Shown here: piece after piece, positions 47,211 through 58,396 of the stretch
Layout: each line of letters begins with the position of its first letter
Numbering within the stretch: the stretch's first letter is position 1
Assembly: GCA_001247695.2 (NCBI GenBank)
Contig: LGRX02033486.1
Location: 1 to 64,000 of the forward strand
DNA length: 64,000 bases
From: Cymbomonas tetramitiformis
Taxonomy: Eukaryota > Chlorophyta > Pyramimonadophyceae > Pyramimonadales > Pyramimonadaceae
Reading direction: 5' to 3'
Program-made: the position numbers and the translations under genes
Notes under the pieces: model-generated
Told to the model about the DNA's origin: nothing
The model's input: only the letters and a program-made list of their open reading frames with translations
Database searches by the model: none

Positions 47211-48167
47211 ACCATTGTTCCGATAATTTAATTGGCCATCTCCCGTGATTTGTGGTGTCTAACCAATGAAAGGTGGTATATATATAGGTCCTATATCAAT
47301 TTATTTGAACGCTGGTTTTGCCTATATCCATCCCATATATCCATGACGAACGCATTTCAAACCTCTACACTCAAATATTTCAAAACGGATTTTTTGGAAC
47401 ATTCAAAATGTGGCAAATTAGTGACTCGTCTTCAATAATTTTCTACCAATCATATATCAACACTACACCTGCGCGGATACCATCAAATTGAACCTATACA
47501 TATATCCCAATCATATTTGGGCGGTAGGCCCGGTTGGAATGCATATATTGGCTCGTTGGCTCGTTGGCTTCCCCTCTAATATATTGGCTCGTTGGTTTCC
47601 CCCCTAAAACAGTGGTCACGCGAGCTGACCAGCCAGCCATCATAATTGCTTGCTAGAGGGCATATATCGCAAGGTTGGTGCGTGCGGCACATTAAATCTT
47701 CAAGTATACATGTATTGCGAATTTCTGAAAGTCTAACATCATTCAAATATCTTATTTTTCGACTGGCGTGTAAATTTTAGAATGGATGAATGCCAATTTC
47801 TAAAGTCCAAAATTCACTAAATTCGGAATTTGCATTGTGTTGAACATGCGCCATGCTGAAATAGAGCGGAAATGATGATGAGGGTGCAAAGTAACCGATT
47901 CAGTTATCTTATTTGGTCATAAACTCAAGATGTATTATAACCATGAGCATCACCGTGAGCCCCCCATGTGACTCCTAATACTCAAAATAACGGTGGTCCT
48001 TGTGGCAGGACCACCATTTTCTTCAAGCTTTTGGTGAAATTACACCCCTAAAGCGTGTCGTTCAACCACACACCTAAAGTCTCATGGGGGCCGCCGCTAT
48101 AACAAATAAAATTCATTTATCTCATAAATATCATGTGCAAATGTTGCTTGTACCTCAAATAGTCGAT
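47211..48167. other. Non-coding insert between protease and gag of the Ty3 element
   Basis: AT-rich sequence with no gene, bounded on both sides by copies of ggtcctgccacaaggac-like sequence (47164-47190 and about 48187-48210). It probably represents another insertion, but I could not define ends or class. Confidence 0.5.
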
Positions 48168-49473
48168 TTAGTGATCGAAACCGCAATTGCCCATTGGTCC
48201 TTGTGGCAGAACCATGAATTTGGGTTGTAGCCAGTCGAGGGCCATGCCTTGAGCGAGCGTGTCGTTCAACAGCTTACACACCGGCTGAACCTGCGCCATA
48301 GCTGTGAGCTGCTCTTCTGTAAGACCACTGAGCATCTTCTTCTTAAGCAGCTCGTAGGCCTTGGCCTCCATAGTCCCCGCGTGTAGCTTGCCCTTCACGC
48401 TGAAGTCTGTCACGCCGAACTTGTCTTGAATGGCGGCTGCTGCTGCGGTAACCGTGACTCTCCTCCTCTTCATCGGCTGCTCCACCATGTCCTCGGGCAT
48501 CTCGTCCAAGGGCACCTCCTCGTCCTCGCTGTCATCATCACCGGACTCCAAGCCATCCGGGCAGTCATCATCACTGTCATCACCGTCGTCACAGCTCTGG
48601 CAGTTGCCAAGGTCTGCTGCTAGGGCTGCTGGCATGGGAAGCTGATCGGCCTCTGCCAGCTCCACCAGCGTCTCTACACCCCTGGGGGCTGTTATCCTGC
48701 CCTCCGCCACGAGTCCAGCAGCCAGCTTGCGAAAGGCTGCCCCCAGGCTCTTGATCACAGAGGCCATGAGCTGGACCTTCCTCTGCATCTCGTCGGCGGC
48801 TGGCGCCGATGGCAGCTGTGCCTCGGCCTCATACTCTTCGGGTGTCTTGACAGGAAATCCCCTCATGTGCTGGGTGCTGCCCAGTGCCACTGCAGGTGCA
48901 GCCATGACCCCGGGTTTGTCCTCCACGGCCCGCGCACCTGAGAGTCCCTCCAGGTTCAATGGGGCGAGCGCATCAGCGAGTACCCCTGCGCCCATCTCTT
49001 CAGCCAGCGCTGAGAGCACGCTGGAAGAGGAGGCTGTTGGCAGCGCTGGTCCAGGAACCTCGCGGTGGTTCACCTCGTGCGTGTTCGGGCTGTAGACCTC
49101 CCTCTCAGCCACGCGTGATGCGACCAGCTCCTCGTCCGACCCCTCATCTTCTGATATCACCTGGGACTTAACACTCCCGGCACGACTGGCAGTTTTCCGT
49201 GCCGCCACCATGCCCTGGTACTCAGCCTTCAGAGGGTCACTGGGTCAGCTTTACCAGCTGACCCCTTCTTCTCGGCTGGCGCTGGTACCACTCGATATTT
49301 GTCCTTCTCTTCGTTGGACAGCTGCTGCCAGTCGGTCACCAAGATGCCCCAGTCGGAGTCCTTGAAGCAGTTCTTCAGATTGTACATCCTTAAAGCTGCA
49401 TTCTCGACCTCCCACCATTTACTGGAGCTGAGCTTGCCCTCGTGATACCCTGCTGGGAGCTTCGCGTGCTTGT
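48168..49473 (-). pseudogene. Ty3 gag-like protein, C-terminal part
   Basis: Two frames joined by one indel near 49235: first KLPAGYHEGKLSSSKWWEVE...LKNCFKDSDWGILVTDWQQL, then LKAEYQGMVAARKTASRAGS and an acidic, Ala-rich region. An acidic Asp/Glu run (DGDDSDDDCPDG) lies near 48560 and a basic KRRRV stretch follows. The frame ends past FMVLPQG at 48168. It connects upstream to the zinc-finger-like end of gag across the hAT-type element. Confidence 0.5.
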
Positions 49474-50095
49474 CAGTGTCAACAACGGATCCGGATTCGT
49501 TGCTCCGGATCCAGACAAAAATCAGAATCCAACCTATCGAATCCTCAATTTAAGCGGCTTCGAAAGATACAGATATGAGCAGATCCTGAAATTTTACTGG
49601 ATTCGAAGTATCGAATCCTAATCCGTCAAAAATCCGTCAATTCCGACGATTCTACGAATCCAAACCTGCCAAGCGAGAATTTGAACCAACACTATTTAGG
49701 ATGTTTGTCAATATGACGCTGCTTTCCCAATTATGCTAAGAGGACAATTCCATGACATTTGACCACCTTTTGGTAAGTTTATATCCCTTGACGATCGAAA
49801 TTCATATCACGATTAATAATTTGACTTTTGAATGTTCGATCGGCAGCATAGAATTTAACGGATCCACGGAGACTAATCCAGACATTCTCTGGATTTTCGG
49901 GTTCGGATACAGTGACAATCCTGAAATTTCGTGTATCCGTTCGAACGAAGCCTGATTTTCGTTGGCTCCGACAGGTACAGATACGAATGGATTTAAACAA
50001 ATTGCCGGATCCGAAGCGTCGAAGCCTGAAAATCTTCTGGATCCGTCCTACGAATTCGGATTGGACTCGGATCCGTTGTCGACACTGGTGCTTGT
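49466..50095. mobile_element. hAT-type MITE, 614 bp, with 8-bp target duplication
   Basis: Element 49474-50087 has 20-bp inverted ends (cagtgtcaacaacggatccg, 19 of 20 matching) and is flanked by gtgcttgt at 49466-49473 and 50088-50095. An 8-bp duplication with CAGTG ends is the mark of hAT elements. The inside is rich in gatccg inverted blocks and has no transposase. Removal with one duplication restores the gag frame (RCGYKHAKLPAGYHEG). Confidence 0.9.
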
Positions 50096-50676
50096 AGCCA
50101 CACCTGCGCTGCTCGGGATTCGACTCGTGCCAGCCTCCTCCAAAATAACGCAGGCACTTGGGCTGGTCGCGACTGCTCTCTACTGGCGGTGGCGCGTTGT
50201 TGTACGCCGGTTTCTTAGCCCTCTCCGCCACGTTCACTTCCTTCCTCATCTTCTTCGAAGGTGGTGTGTCCACCTTCTTCTTGCCCTCAGGATCCCCGGG
50301 CTGCCCTTCCACGACCGACTCCGCCTTCTTGATCGAGTTCTTGATGGCCTTGATGAGGTCCAGGCCATGCTGCCTCGCCTCCCAGGTGGAGTATTGGCAG
50401 CCACATCGCCTCGTTATCTCTTGCAAAAAACGTGAGGATCCAGGACTCGGCGTCGTTCTTGAGCTTATCCTGCACCTCGACGATGGCCTCCAAGTCCTTC
50501 CAGGTGACCTTGTTGGGCGGCGGGTACTGAGCTCTCAGCTGCTCCTTGACCCGCGTCTGGAAGATCTTGATGCGCAGGTTCTCCACGCAGTCCTCGATGT
50601 AGGTGCGCAGAGTCTCGTTAGTCACCACCTTCCCGGTGTTGAGCTGCATCTCCCTGCGTTGGCACATCTTCATGCA
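50096..50676 (-). pseudogene. Ty3 gag-like protein, middle part
   Basis: Frame MKMCQRREMQLNTGKVVTNE...VKEQLRAQYPPPNKVTWKDLEAIV reads as a gag capsid C-terminal region. It then changes frame near 50420 to the stretch ending YFGGGWHESNPEQRRCGYKH, a possible Cys/His finger. It is bounded by the two MITEs, both of which interrupt it in frame. Confidence 0.55.
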
Positions 50677-50904
50677 CAGTAATCGCCCATATTTAAGAAA
50701 ACAGGGATTTTGGGCCAGCCAGCCGTACTCATCGAGTTGGGTACCCCCGCCAGCACCCCCATTTTCTTAGCTTAACACTGTATTCTCTTATTTCTTAACA
50801 CTGTCGAGAGAAAAGCCAGCCAGCCGTAATCATCGAGTTGGGTCCCCCCAAACGCTGGCTGTTTTCTTAACGTCGGGTTTTCTTAAAAGTGAGTGATTAC
50901 TGTA
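50675..50904. mobile_element. MITE of the CAGTAA/TTAAGAAAA family, 226 bp
   Basis: Ends cagtaatcgcccatatttaa (50677) and the complement of cagtaatcactcacttttaa (50902) are imperfect inverted repeats. Flanks are CA and TA, consistent with a TA duplication with one change. Removing the element plus two bases restores the gag frame (GLTYMKMCQRR). Related copy at 25144. Confidence 0.8.
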
Positions 50905-51707
50905 CGTCAGCCCATCTTGCCCAGGCTCCTGGGGCTTCTGTGTCAGGAGGTCTACTTTCTCCTGGGTTCCCTTCATCATAAACTTTTTGTCCAGCGCAGC
51001 AATAAATCCCCTCAAAGCGAAGAAATATTGCGAGTCATGCGTGCCATCGTGGCCCGTCAATCCTTTCAAAGAAGTCCCATGAGTGAGATATTCAGTGGAA
51101 ACCTCCCCGTCAGCGTCCTGGGCAGTGGCTGGCCTCGCGATTATCCACGATGCTCCAGCGTTCAGTTCATTAAATGGGGGCCTAGCACATGGGATGGAGC
51201 CCTCAAGTGGGCCGTGTTCACTGGTGTCCTTGAGCACCCTATCTATCCATATTGGAGGCCACGACACCCCCAGTGTCACGATTCTCGCACCACCAGCTGT
51301 GCGCTGCTGAGTCTTTGCCATCTAAACACGAAGGGATAATGTCCCACAGTGTCTGCGAGTCCGGAGGTGTGTCTCTCAAGATTTACTTTTTGAGCATCAG
51401 TGAGGTTGACGCCCGCAACGGACCTGAGCCTCTTCCTGATGCTGGCGTCGTGCTGGCGCCTGAAGTTTTCACACAATAGGGCGAAGTCCCGCAAGAACTT
51501 CGGCCGGTCTTCTTCCTTGGTGCCCGTGTACGAGGGCAGTGTACCAAGGGAAAGGCGAGAGGAATCGCTACTGTCCATCTCGTCCTCAAATATCACAGTG
51601 GGCACCTGAGCTACGGCCGCAGGCTGACCTCCGCCGGCTGCTCCTCGTTCTTCCAGCTCTGGAAAATGCTGGCTCACACGTGCTCTCTGAGTACGTCTCT
51701 CAGCTCG
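50905..51707 (-). pseudogene. Ty3 gag-like protein, N-terminal part
   Basis: Two overlapping frames with a change near 51310. The first has a coiled-coil-like start (LQKQQRAERRTQRARVSQHFPELEE) and a capsid-like helix region (LPSYTGTKEEDRPKFLRDFALLCENF). The second runs IVTLGVSWPPIWIDRVLKD... to QKPQEPGQDGLTY. No ATG in a convincing context was found at the 5' end. Confidence 0.5.
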
Positions 51708-51709
51708 CT

Positions 51710-52390
51710 GTTGCTTCTGGAGGTCTGAAGTTGACTCCGTCGCTAATTGTTCACTGGTGGGGAGATGCCAAGGTGAGAGTCCTTTTCACTCCACACCTTT
51801 CAGCTTACCAGTACGGAATTTCCGTTCCTGGCTTCACCTTCTAGTGCTTCGCTCTAAGAAGCAGTCGCTGTACAGCAAATTCCACTCATATCTGAAGCAA
51901 TGAACTCCGTAAATAATGAGACTCCTGCTTCACTCCGCACCTTCAGGTTTACCAGTACGGATAAATCCGTTCCTGGTTTTACCATTCAGTACTTCGCTCC
52001 ACCAGGGCACTGTCTCCCAGAATGGTCCAGAACTCCATAATTGTCACTGTTGCTGCTTCTCAATTGGCTGTTGTAATGAACACTGAGACTCCTGCTTCGC
52101 TCTACACCTTCAGCTGTACCAGTACGGATGAATCCGTTCCTGGCTTTGCCGTCCAGTGCTTCGCTCCACTAGGGCACTGTCTCCCAGAATAGCCCAGAAT
52201 TCCATAATTAACACTGTCGCTGTGTCTCAAATGACTGCGGAACCTCCAATGCCACAACAGCCTGCTTCACTCAGCCTCCCCAAGCTTACAAGTACGGAAT
52301 TCCGTTCCTGGCCTCACCCTTCAAGGACTTCGCTCAGCAAGACTGCTTCATCACACGTGCAATTACAGACGTCATGTCTGTAATAAAGCT
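51710..52390. repeat. 145-170-bp tandem repeat, 4 copies, with a palindromic core
   Basis: Copies are centred on taccagtacgga at about 51806, 51950, 52117 and 52287. Each carries ACGGA and TCCGT arms around a variable centre (ATT, TAAA, TGAA or none) followed by gttcctgg. It lies directly upstream of the Ty3 gag and may be its leader or promoter region. Confidence 0.85.
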
Positions 52391-52579
52391 CATTTTTGTT
52401 TTGTAAAAGACTGCAGAATACAGTTCTGACGCTAGTCGTTAAGTGCAACTTCAAGAAAAGCACAGCTTCACATATAAGAGAATATCACAAACCATAAATT
52501 ACTGTTGTCGAGAAGTGCAATCTACACCGTTGACCGATCTGAAATCTTAACCCTCCATAGAGGGTTAACTCGGAAACGT

Positions 52580-53420
52580 TTAACCCCTAAACTGCTATGT
52601 GATGAGCTAGCTCATCAACGGACTTACTTTCAAATTCATTCCTCGGCCACTTGTGTCAAGGACAGTGGTCGGAATCACTCACCTAAGTTATATACGTCTA
52701 CCTGAACATGTATTCCTAAAATGTATCGACTTACTTTACCCATATATCAATGATATATATCTCACTTAGAAGCATTTCTCACGTCCGTGAAACCTCAAAG
52801 TTTGCCATTCTCGTGTGATGTGAAATCGAAGAAATCGCTTTTAAAACGCGTAAAATCGTGCTACATGCTTTATTGGCCACGTGTGTGAAATGTTTTATTG
52901 TATATTGTCATATCAAACCGCAACGCATCTCACGTGGAGCATACACCGACTTTCTACACAGCTTTTCCCCCAAAAACACCAAATCTGGTCTTAAGTATGG
53001 AAAACATTGAAAATCTAATGTTTTTTTCTTGTTTTTTGGTGTTTTTTTCACCTATATTGCTACGTATTTCGATATATAAGTGACATTTACCCCCCAAACT
53101 CGTTGTATATCTGAAACCATGCATAAACCTCGTAGTTTGATGGACGTGGGCAAATCCAACACTCGAAGTTGTGGTCGCGGTGAGAGAGCATTTCCCGGAA
53201 ACATGATCTCCAAAAACCCGATATTTTTGCTTGTATATTCTCGATATATCGAAATATTTTCCGAAATTACGTGTGTGTGATGGCCCAAAATGTTTGTGTA
53301 TGGGTATCGAATGGTAAATGCTATTGTGCACACGTGACACGTCGAGATGCACGATGATAAAAGTGAATTTGCAAAAGAATCGTTTTTGGTAAAAAATTCC
53401 CTCCGCAGTTTAGGGGTTAA
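52580..53420. mobile_element. Non-autonomous TIR element, 841 bp
   Basis: Perfect 16-bp inverted ends: ttaacccctaaactgc (52580-52595) and gcagtttaggggttaa (53405-53420). A further palindrome (aaccctccatagagggtt) sits just outside the left end at about 52550. No transposase frame and no clear target duplication. Confidence 0.75.
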
Positions 53421-54789
53421 GAGATATGATATTTTTTCACACATCAAGCATTCAGCGCGATGCTATCTTACAATCTCGAATGATGTCGTGTTTTTTTCCC
53501 GAGGGGCATGCGTGCACAATGCTGCTCACATGCTCCTTGGAAACACGAGTGAACCGATATTTGAGGGACGCATGAGGCATCTGGGCGCATGCTGAAAGGA
53601 TAAAGGCCATCATTTCGGTGAACTTCTTTCGAGTAACTATTTGTCATACGCAATCGCTTCCCTTGAGCCCGCGACCTCAAGGGAAGTGCATGACTGATTT
53701 GTATTTTGGGCGGAACTACCCAAAGGGCGGATGCCAACAACGAATACAACGTGCATCGTTAAAAGTTCGCCTCTGTGGGAGATTCCTGCTGCATCGCTAT
53801 ATATAACGTATGTATCGTGGTAGAAATGTTTGGTGCAGCACTCAGCCCGTGACTCGCAAAGTAGAATCATAGTGCTAGAGAACCGATTTTTTAGGATTTC
53901 AACCGAGATCTTGCACATTGCTCAAGACATCAGAAAAATAGAGTACGAAATGTGAATATGCCCAGTGAGGCAGAGTTAAGGGCAACGTGCTGACGGATGG
54001 CATTGATATATGCATACTTCAAGTATACATATTGTAATATATCGCAAGTAAGAGCAGTATGTACTTTCCGCCTATAGCACCGATTTTTGCTTTCTGCAAG
54101 CGATTCTGAAAACACTGAAAGCGTTGAGAAGCGAGCAAAATGGCATTCGAGCATGATCTAACGGTGCATCTGAATTATTTTGCAGTAAGAGGTCACACGA
54201 ACGGCTGTGGGCGCGTGCGTCTTGTAGCCGACGCGTTACATACTGGGGGTGCCATCCCCTATGTTTATTCCCCTTAATGTCCCCGCCCTCGTTTCCTCAT
54301 AGATATCCCGTCCTCTCATCCTCCCACTCCTCCTAGCCCCCCTCATTCCTCCCTTATTTTTAGATGCGGACGATTTTCCGTCGCGGCTCTTGGGTGGTCC
54401 ACGACTCCGCCCTCCCCACGAATGGAGTCCGCTTCGGCTCTTCCTTCCCAACCCCCAACGAACCCCTTCAGTCCGCCTTCGGCTCCCAGGGGTCCCCGCG
54501 CGCGCAAAGAATCCGAGATTGCACTTTGCAGTATCGTGTGGCCGGCTCCGCTATAATTTTTTACCCAAGCATTTTAGATAACGATTTTTCATTATGTCAC
54601 ATGATTTTTGGATGTCGCTTACTCGCTTTATACGCGATACGCCCAAAAATGCTAGGGATGAAGAATCCTCGTAAAATACGCGTAAACCACGTAAGGGGTC
54701 AAAGATCGCCCATCGATCTCATTTTACCTCAGAGCGCAGAGCCCCAGTGGCCGCGACGCCCAGAGTGAGAGTCGCTCTGAGGCTCACAT
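53421..54789. other. Non-coding stretch
   Basis: No gene is supported. A perfect 11-bp hairpin lies at 53657-53686 (cttcccttgag/ctcaagggaag). A pyrimidine-rich tract lies at 54250-54480. Confidence 0.5.
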
Positions 54790-55345
54790 ACTTGAGCGTC
54801 TCGATGGGACGTGAAATCGCGATGACGGCTCAGAATCGCCGAAAATGACGATTTCAACGATTCGGAGCGGCCGCTCGGAATTAGTTTCCCCGTTGAGGCA
54901 CACCGCTTTCGCCTCTCGCAGTTTTCCATCAAGTGTTTCGTCGCGATAAAGCGAAACGGGTTGGCAGCCCTTATGACTTGATGCATATGAACTATCTGCA
55001 TACTATTAAGCACGCATATGGTTCATATATATTATTCCCGAGGCTATTGCGGGTATCACGGGGGTACCAACAATCCTGAGATCAAGTCCGCAGCCACTCT
55101 CAACAATCTGATGCCCGCATGCGTAGCGCGTTGCGCAAAGTTTAAACGTTCCAAGTAAAAGGGACTCCGAAGGGATTTTCGCTTGTATCTTTCTAATGGC
55201 TTTGAGTTGATTAAAACGGGGACGGAATGTGAATGATGCTCTCACTCTTGCGCGCGTCCGATATACCCCCGCACCATGGGGACTATATTATAGCAGCGGA
55301 AGCTCGATTGAACGCTCCAAGGTGTGAGCTAATGAAGTGATGCTA
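54790..55345 (-). repeat. Inverted dispersed copy of 11120-11690
   Basis: Read on the minus strand it follows 11120-11690 step by step: gcgggggtatatcgga, attgttggtacccccgtgat, ttcatatgcatcaagtca, ggccgctc, aaatcgtcatt and ggcgatt. It lacks the 19-bp TIRs of the 10903-11719 element, so the shared part is a module inside that element. Confidence 0.8.
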
Positions 55346-57227
55346 CATAGAAATGGCATTAGAACCAATAGGTGTTATATAGCAATAGAAACAATTTGGT
55401 CCAGCACACGCACACATGCAATAACGAACGTTAGTTAAATAACTTAAAACATGCAAGTTGGAGTGTTGGGATTTTAACCCAATCTAAGATGTATTCAACA
55501 TACACCTCAGCAGACACCTTGCATGCCGATATGATAGTACACAGGATATATCTTGGCAATAATATATATATGCGAAGCCTCGTGATGTGCTAGAACGCAC
55601 GGACAGGCCTTGGGTGTTCGGCAGTTTTGGGTTTGGGTACATCAAACCCCAAACCCAAAATGCTCTTTGTTATGATGCGCTCGTTTCGAGTATACTTTAA
55701 GACAGTCCTTGCGCTTCGGAAAGGATGCACAAATATTACTATCAGTAATATTGTTGCCATTTTTCGTGCGCTGATACGCACGAAAACCCCTCCGCTGACA
55801 ATTTTATCATGCCTTGGGTAGACCCCATCGTAAACCGCGCCGACTCAGCTTGCAGTCGCGACTGCAAACGAAGCTGATGCGGCCACGGGATGGCTCAATC
55901 AAGAGCTCAAAATATAGGTATTCGTGTCAGGAATACATATATTTCAGTTAAGAACGTGAGAAAACTTGTTTGCGTAATGAATTTCAAATAACAACAGCAG
56001 GGGGCATGCGTGCAAGAAGCGCTTTTCACATACTTAAGCGCTTCACAGGCGTACAATATTGCACCTCCAGCCGAGCGACATCGACAGCCATACTTTCCGA
56101 CAGCGACACGCGTGTGATTTCATTTTTTGGGAAATTCATTCTTCGGGAAAGGTCATCGTGTGTCACATGCACATAAAAGTATTCCCCAGAATGCAAAATG
56201 AAAAGTATTCCCAAACGACGACTTTCTATTCCCAAATTATTATATTTCGATCACGCCCTCACATCGAATTACCTACCACAAACTTAAGAAATTACCGGTA
56301 AATTACCATGGTATTTTTTTTGCGATTACCGTCAGATTACTATAAAATTTTACCCTTTCGTTCTGAAGAAACCAAGAAATTACCGGCAAATTACCATGGC
56401 AATCGGTAATCACCATGGTGATATTTGCGATTGCGGTCAAATTACTAGAATTTTACCTGTTTAGGCTCTGGCCCCTAGAGTAGAAAGTGCCGTATCATGA
56501 CTTCAACTCAAGTTCAAATCCTAGTTTGGTTCAGCTAGAGCGGGCGCGGGCATACACGTGTGTCCGACACACAGCAATCCAATCAATTCAACACCGACTT
56601 TCACGTTCATGATTCGACGATGTGTGGGCGTTATTATCGTCGACACGTCGAGAGATGTCATACGGTACGAGACGCTTCGTTGTGAAGCGGACAATCTGAT
56701 TATCCTTAATTGCAATCGTGACGTCTTTACCCTACCAATGTGCATTTCTAGCACCTCGCTGGAACTGAGCTTGGTACTGCACGATCGTGAACCGTAAGCT
56801 CTCCACCAGGCCTCCGATGATTCATAACACTTCTCATTTATGTGCTACACTGCAATAATTCTGCTACACTGCAATAATTCATTGTGCTCGTCCATAGCAT
56901 TCCGATGCATAATTTCAATTGTGGCCTCCTCGCACCAGCAAAACTTATTGAAACACACTTGTATAAAACCTCTTTTACTTCCACCTGTTGCCCTTATTGG
57001 TTATTGCCACACTGCACGTACATCTCCATATAAACAGATGCATGCCACCTATGTACATCAACATGCTTACCATAAATTATGGGAGCTGGAACTTATGACC
57101 CCTTTTACATCAGCAACCCAACCGTTACACCCCAATTGCAAGGTCGTAATGAATTTTATCTAAGATCTTACTCAAATAGGGTTAGTCCACTCACTACCTG
57201 CTAACCAAAAATATCCTGAAAATGCGT
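55346..57227. other. Non-coding stretch with a diverged satellite copy
   Basis: 55570-55810 holds a diverged copy of the 184-bp satellite (acgcacggacaggcc, gttttgggtttgggtac). 56285-56460 has repeated aaattaccggtaaattacca motifs with ccatgg. No gene is recognised. Confidence 0.5.
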
Positions 57228-57380
57228 ATGTTACGGTATGAGCAAGCCGCTACTGGTATATACCAGCCAAATTCGGTACAGGCCGGCCTGTACCCGTGCA
57301 ATTTCGGTACAGGCCGGCCTGTACCAGTACAGATATCGGTACAGGCCGGCCTGTACCGATGCTGGCTCATATCGTAACAT
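57228..57380. repeat. Foldback element with three identical 20-bp palindromes
   Basis: Outer inverted arms atgttacggtatgagcaagc (57228-57247) and 57361-57380 match at 18 of 20. Inside are three perfect copies of ggtacaggccggcctgtacc at 57275-57294, 57306-57325 and 57338-57357, the last extended to a 26-bp palindrome (57335-57360). A 14-bp palindrome, ctggtatataccag, is at about 57253-57266. Confidence 0.9.
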
Positions 57381-58396
57381 ATATGTAATGGTCAAGCACA
57401 CATAGGAAGAATTATATACGATCTCCCGAGGTATGCAGCTCATCGAGGCAGTGCGGAGATGGTCACACTTGAATATACATACGATATATGTATGAGCAGG
57501 CTCGTTTTGAGAAGTCATTACAGCTTAATATGACCTGGTAGGGATACTGTGCTCAGCAGGTGACGTGTCATCTTAATCATTCCAGCAGGAGCCAATGTTG
57601 ACAGCATCTCATGTTGCTTGTTCAGAATATATTTGCACAACTTTGAATATGGGGGGGGGAGTGGTACCACAAGCATAATCCGAAACCAATATCATCTTCA
57701 ATGCCCAAACCCCATACAAGTCACATAACTGGCATTGTCTCGGAGCGATTATACTCCGCTCTTCACCATGCGAGTTAGAGAAATCTGGTGGGGTAAAATC
57801 ACAACGCAATTGCCATTTTGTCAGAAAGGTGTTCTGCCAGGACACAGGAGGCCGGCTGTTATTTATGGGGTCCGTAAAGGGAGATTCTGTGGCTCCTTCA
57901 CAATATTCGCAAGGCGTTGTAGGGAGGGGCTCTGGTGGAGGTGCATTCCTCCGAGCGTGCCGCCATCCTTCCTTGCGGACAACAGCAGTAGCAGAATCGC
58001 CTGGAAGAGCGCCTGTTCATCGCAGCCCCACACCATTCCTTGTGCTCGATATCCGTGCTCAGAACCTGTGCTACAAAAAAGTGTAAAAGTTACACCAAAG
58101 ACCGCCTGAGCGGTAGAAGCTTCAGAAATGCTGCTTTAGGAGCTCCGTGCATTTATGCTTGCAGCTCCTGAACACACGGGTGAGCGCCCTGCCAACATTG
58201 CCGAATAAAAGGACGCGGCGTTCAGAACACAGAGCCCTCTCCCGAAGTGCGCACCAGGGACCTCGGGTGCATCTAATACATCGGGGCAAGGCCTTGAGCA
58301 TGAAACTCAACATTATGTCCCCTTCGCCACTCCACACACCCAACCTCGGTGCAACCCCTAACACTCAACATAGGCACACTCAAGCTGCGGCCATCG
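57381..58396. other. No gene firmly supported
   Basis: Plus-strand open frames at 57735-58109 and 57829-58086 overlap, have no recognisable domain and no clear splice signals. They are left unannotated. Confidence 0.45.

Larger units (their letters stand above)
37204..51720 (-). mobile_element. Decayed Ty3/gypsy retroelement carrying nested insertions
   Basis: Reading on the minus strand from about 51.7 kb: gag, aspartic protease, an unassigned central region, a membrane-spanning segment, RT, RNase H and a truncated methyltransferase-like domain. It is broken by insertions at 50677-50902, 49474-50087, about 47165-48190, 45936-47087 and 44442-45657, and by several single-base frameshifts. No integrase was recognised. 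Confidence 0.75.

Noticed and set aside
57735..58109. Plus-strand 124-residue frame as a gene
   Set aside because: Overlaps another frame of similar length, has no recognised motif and no supporting splice sites.
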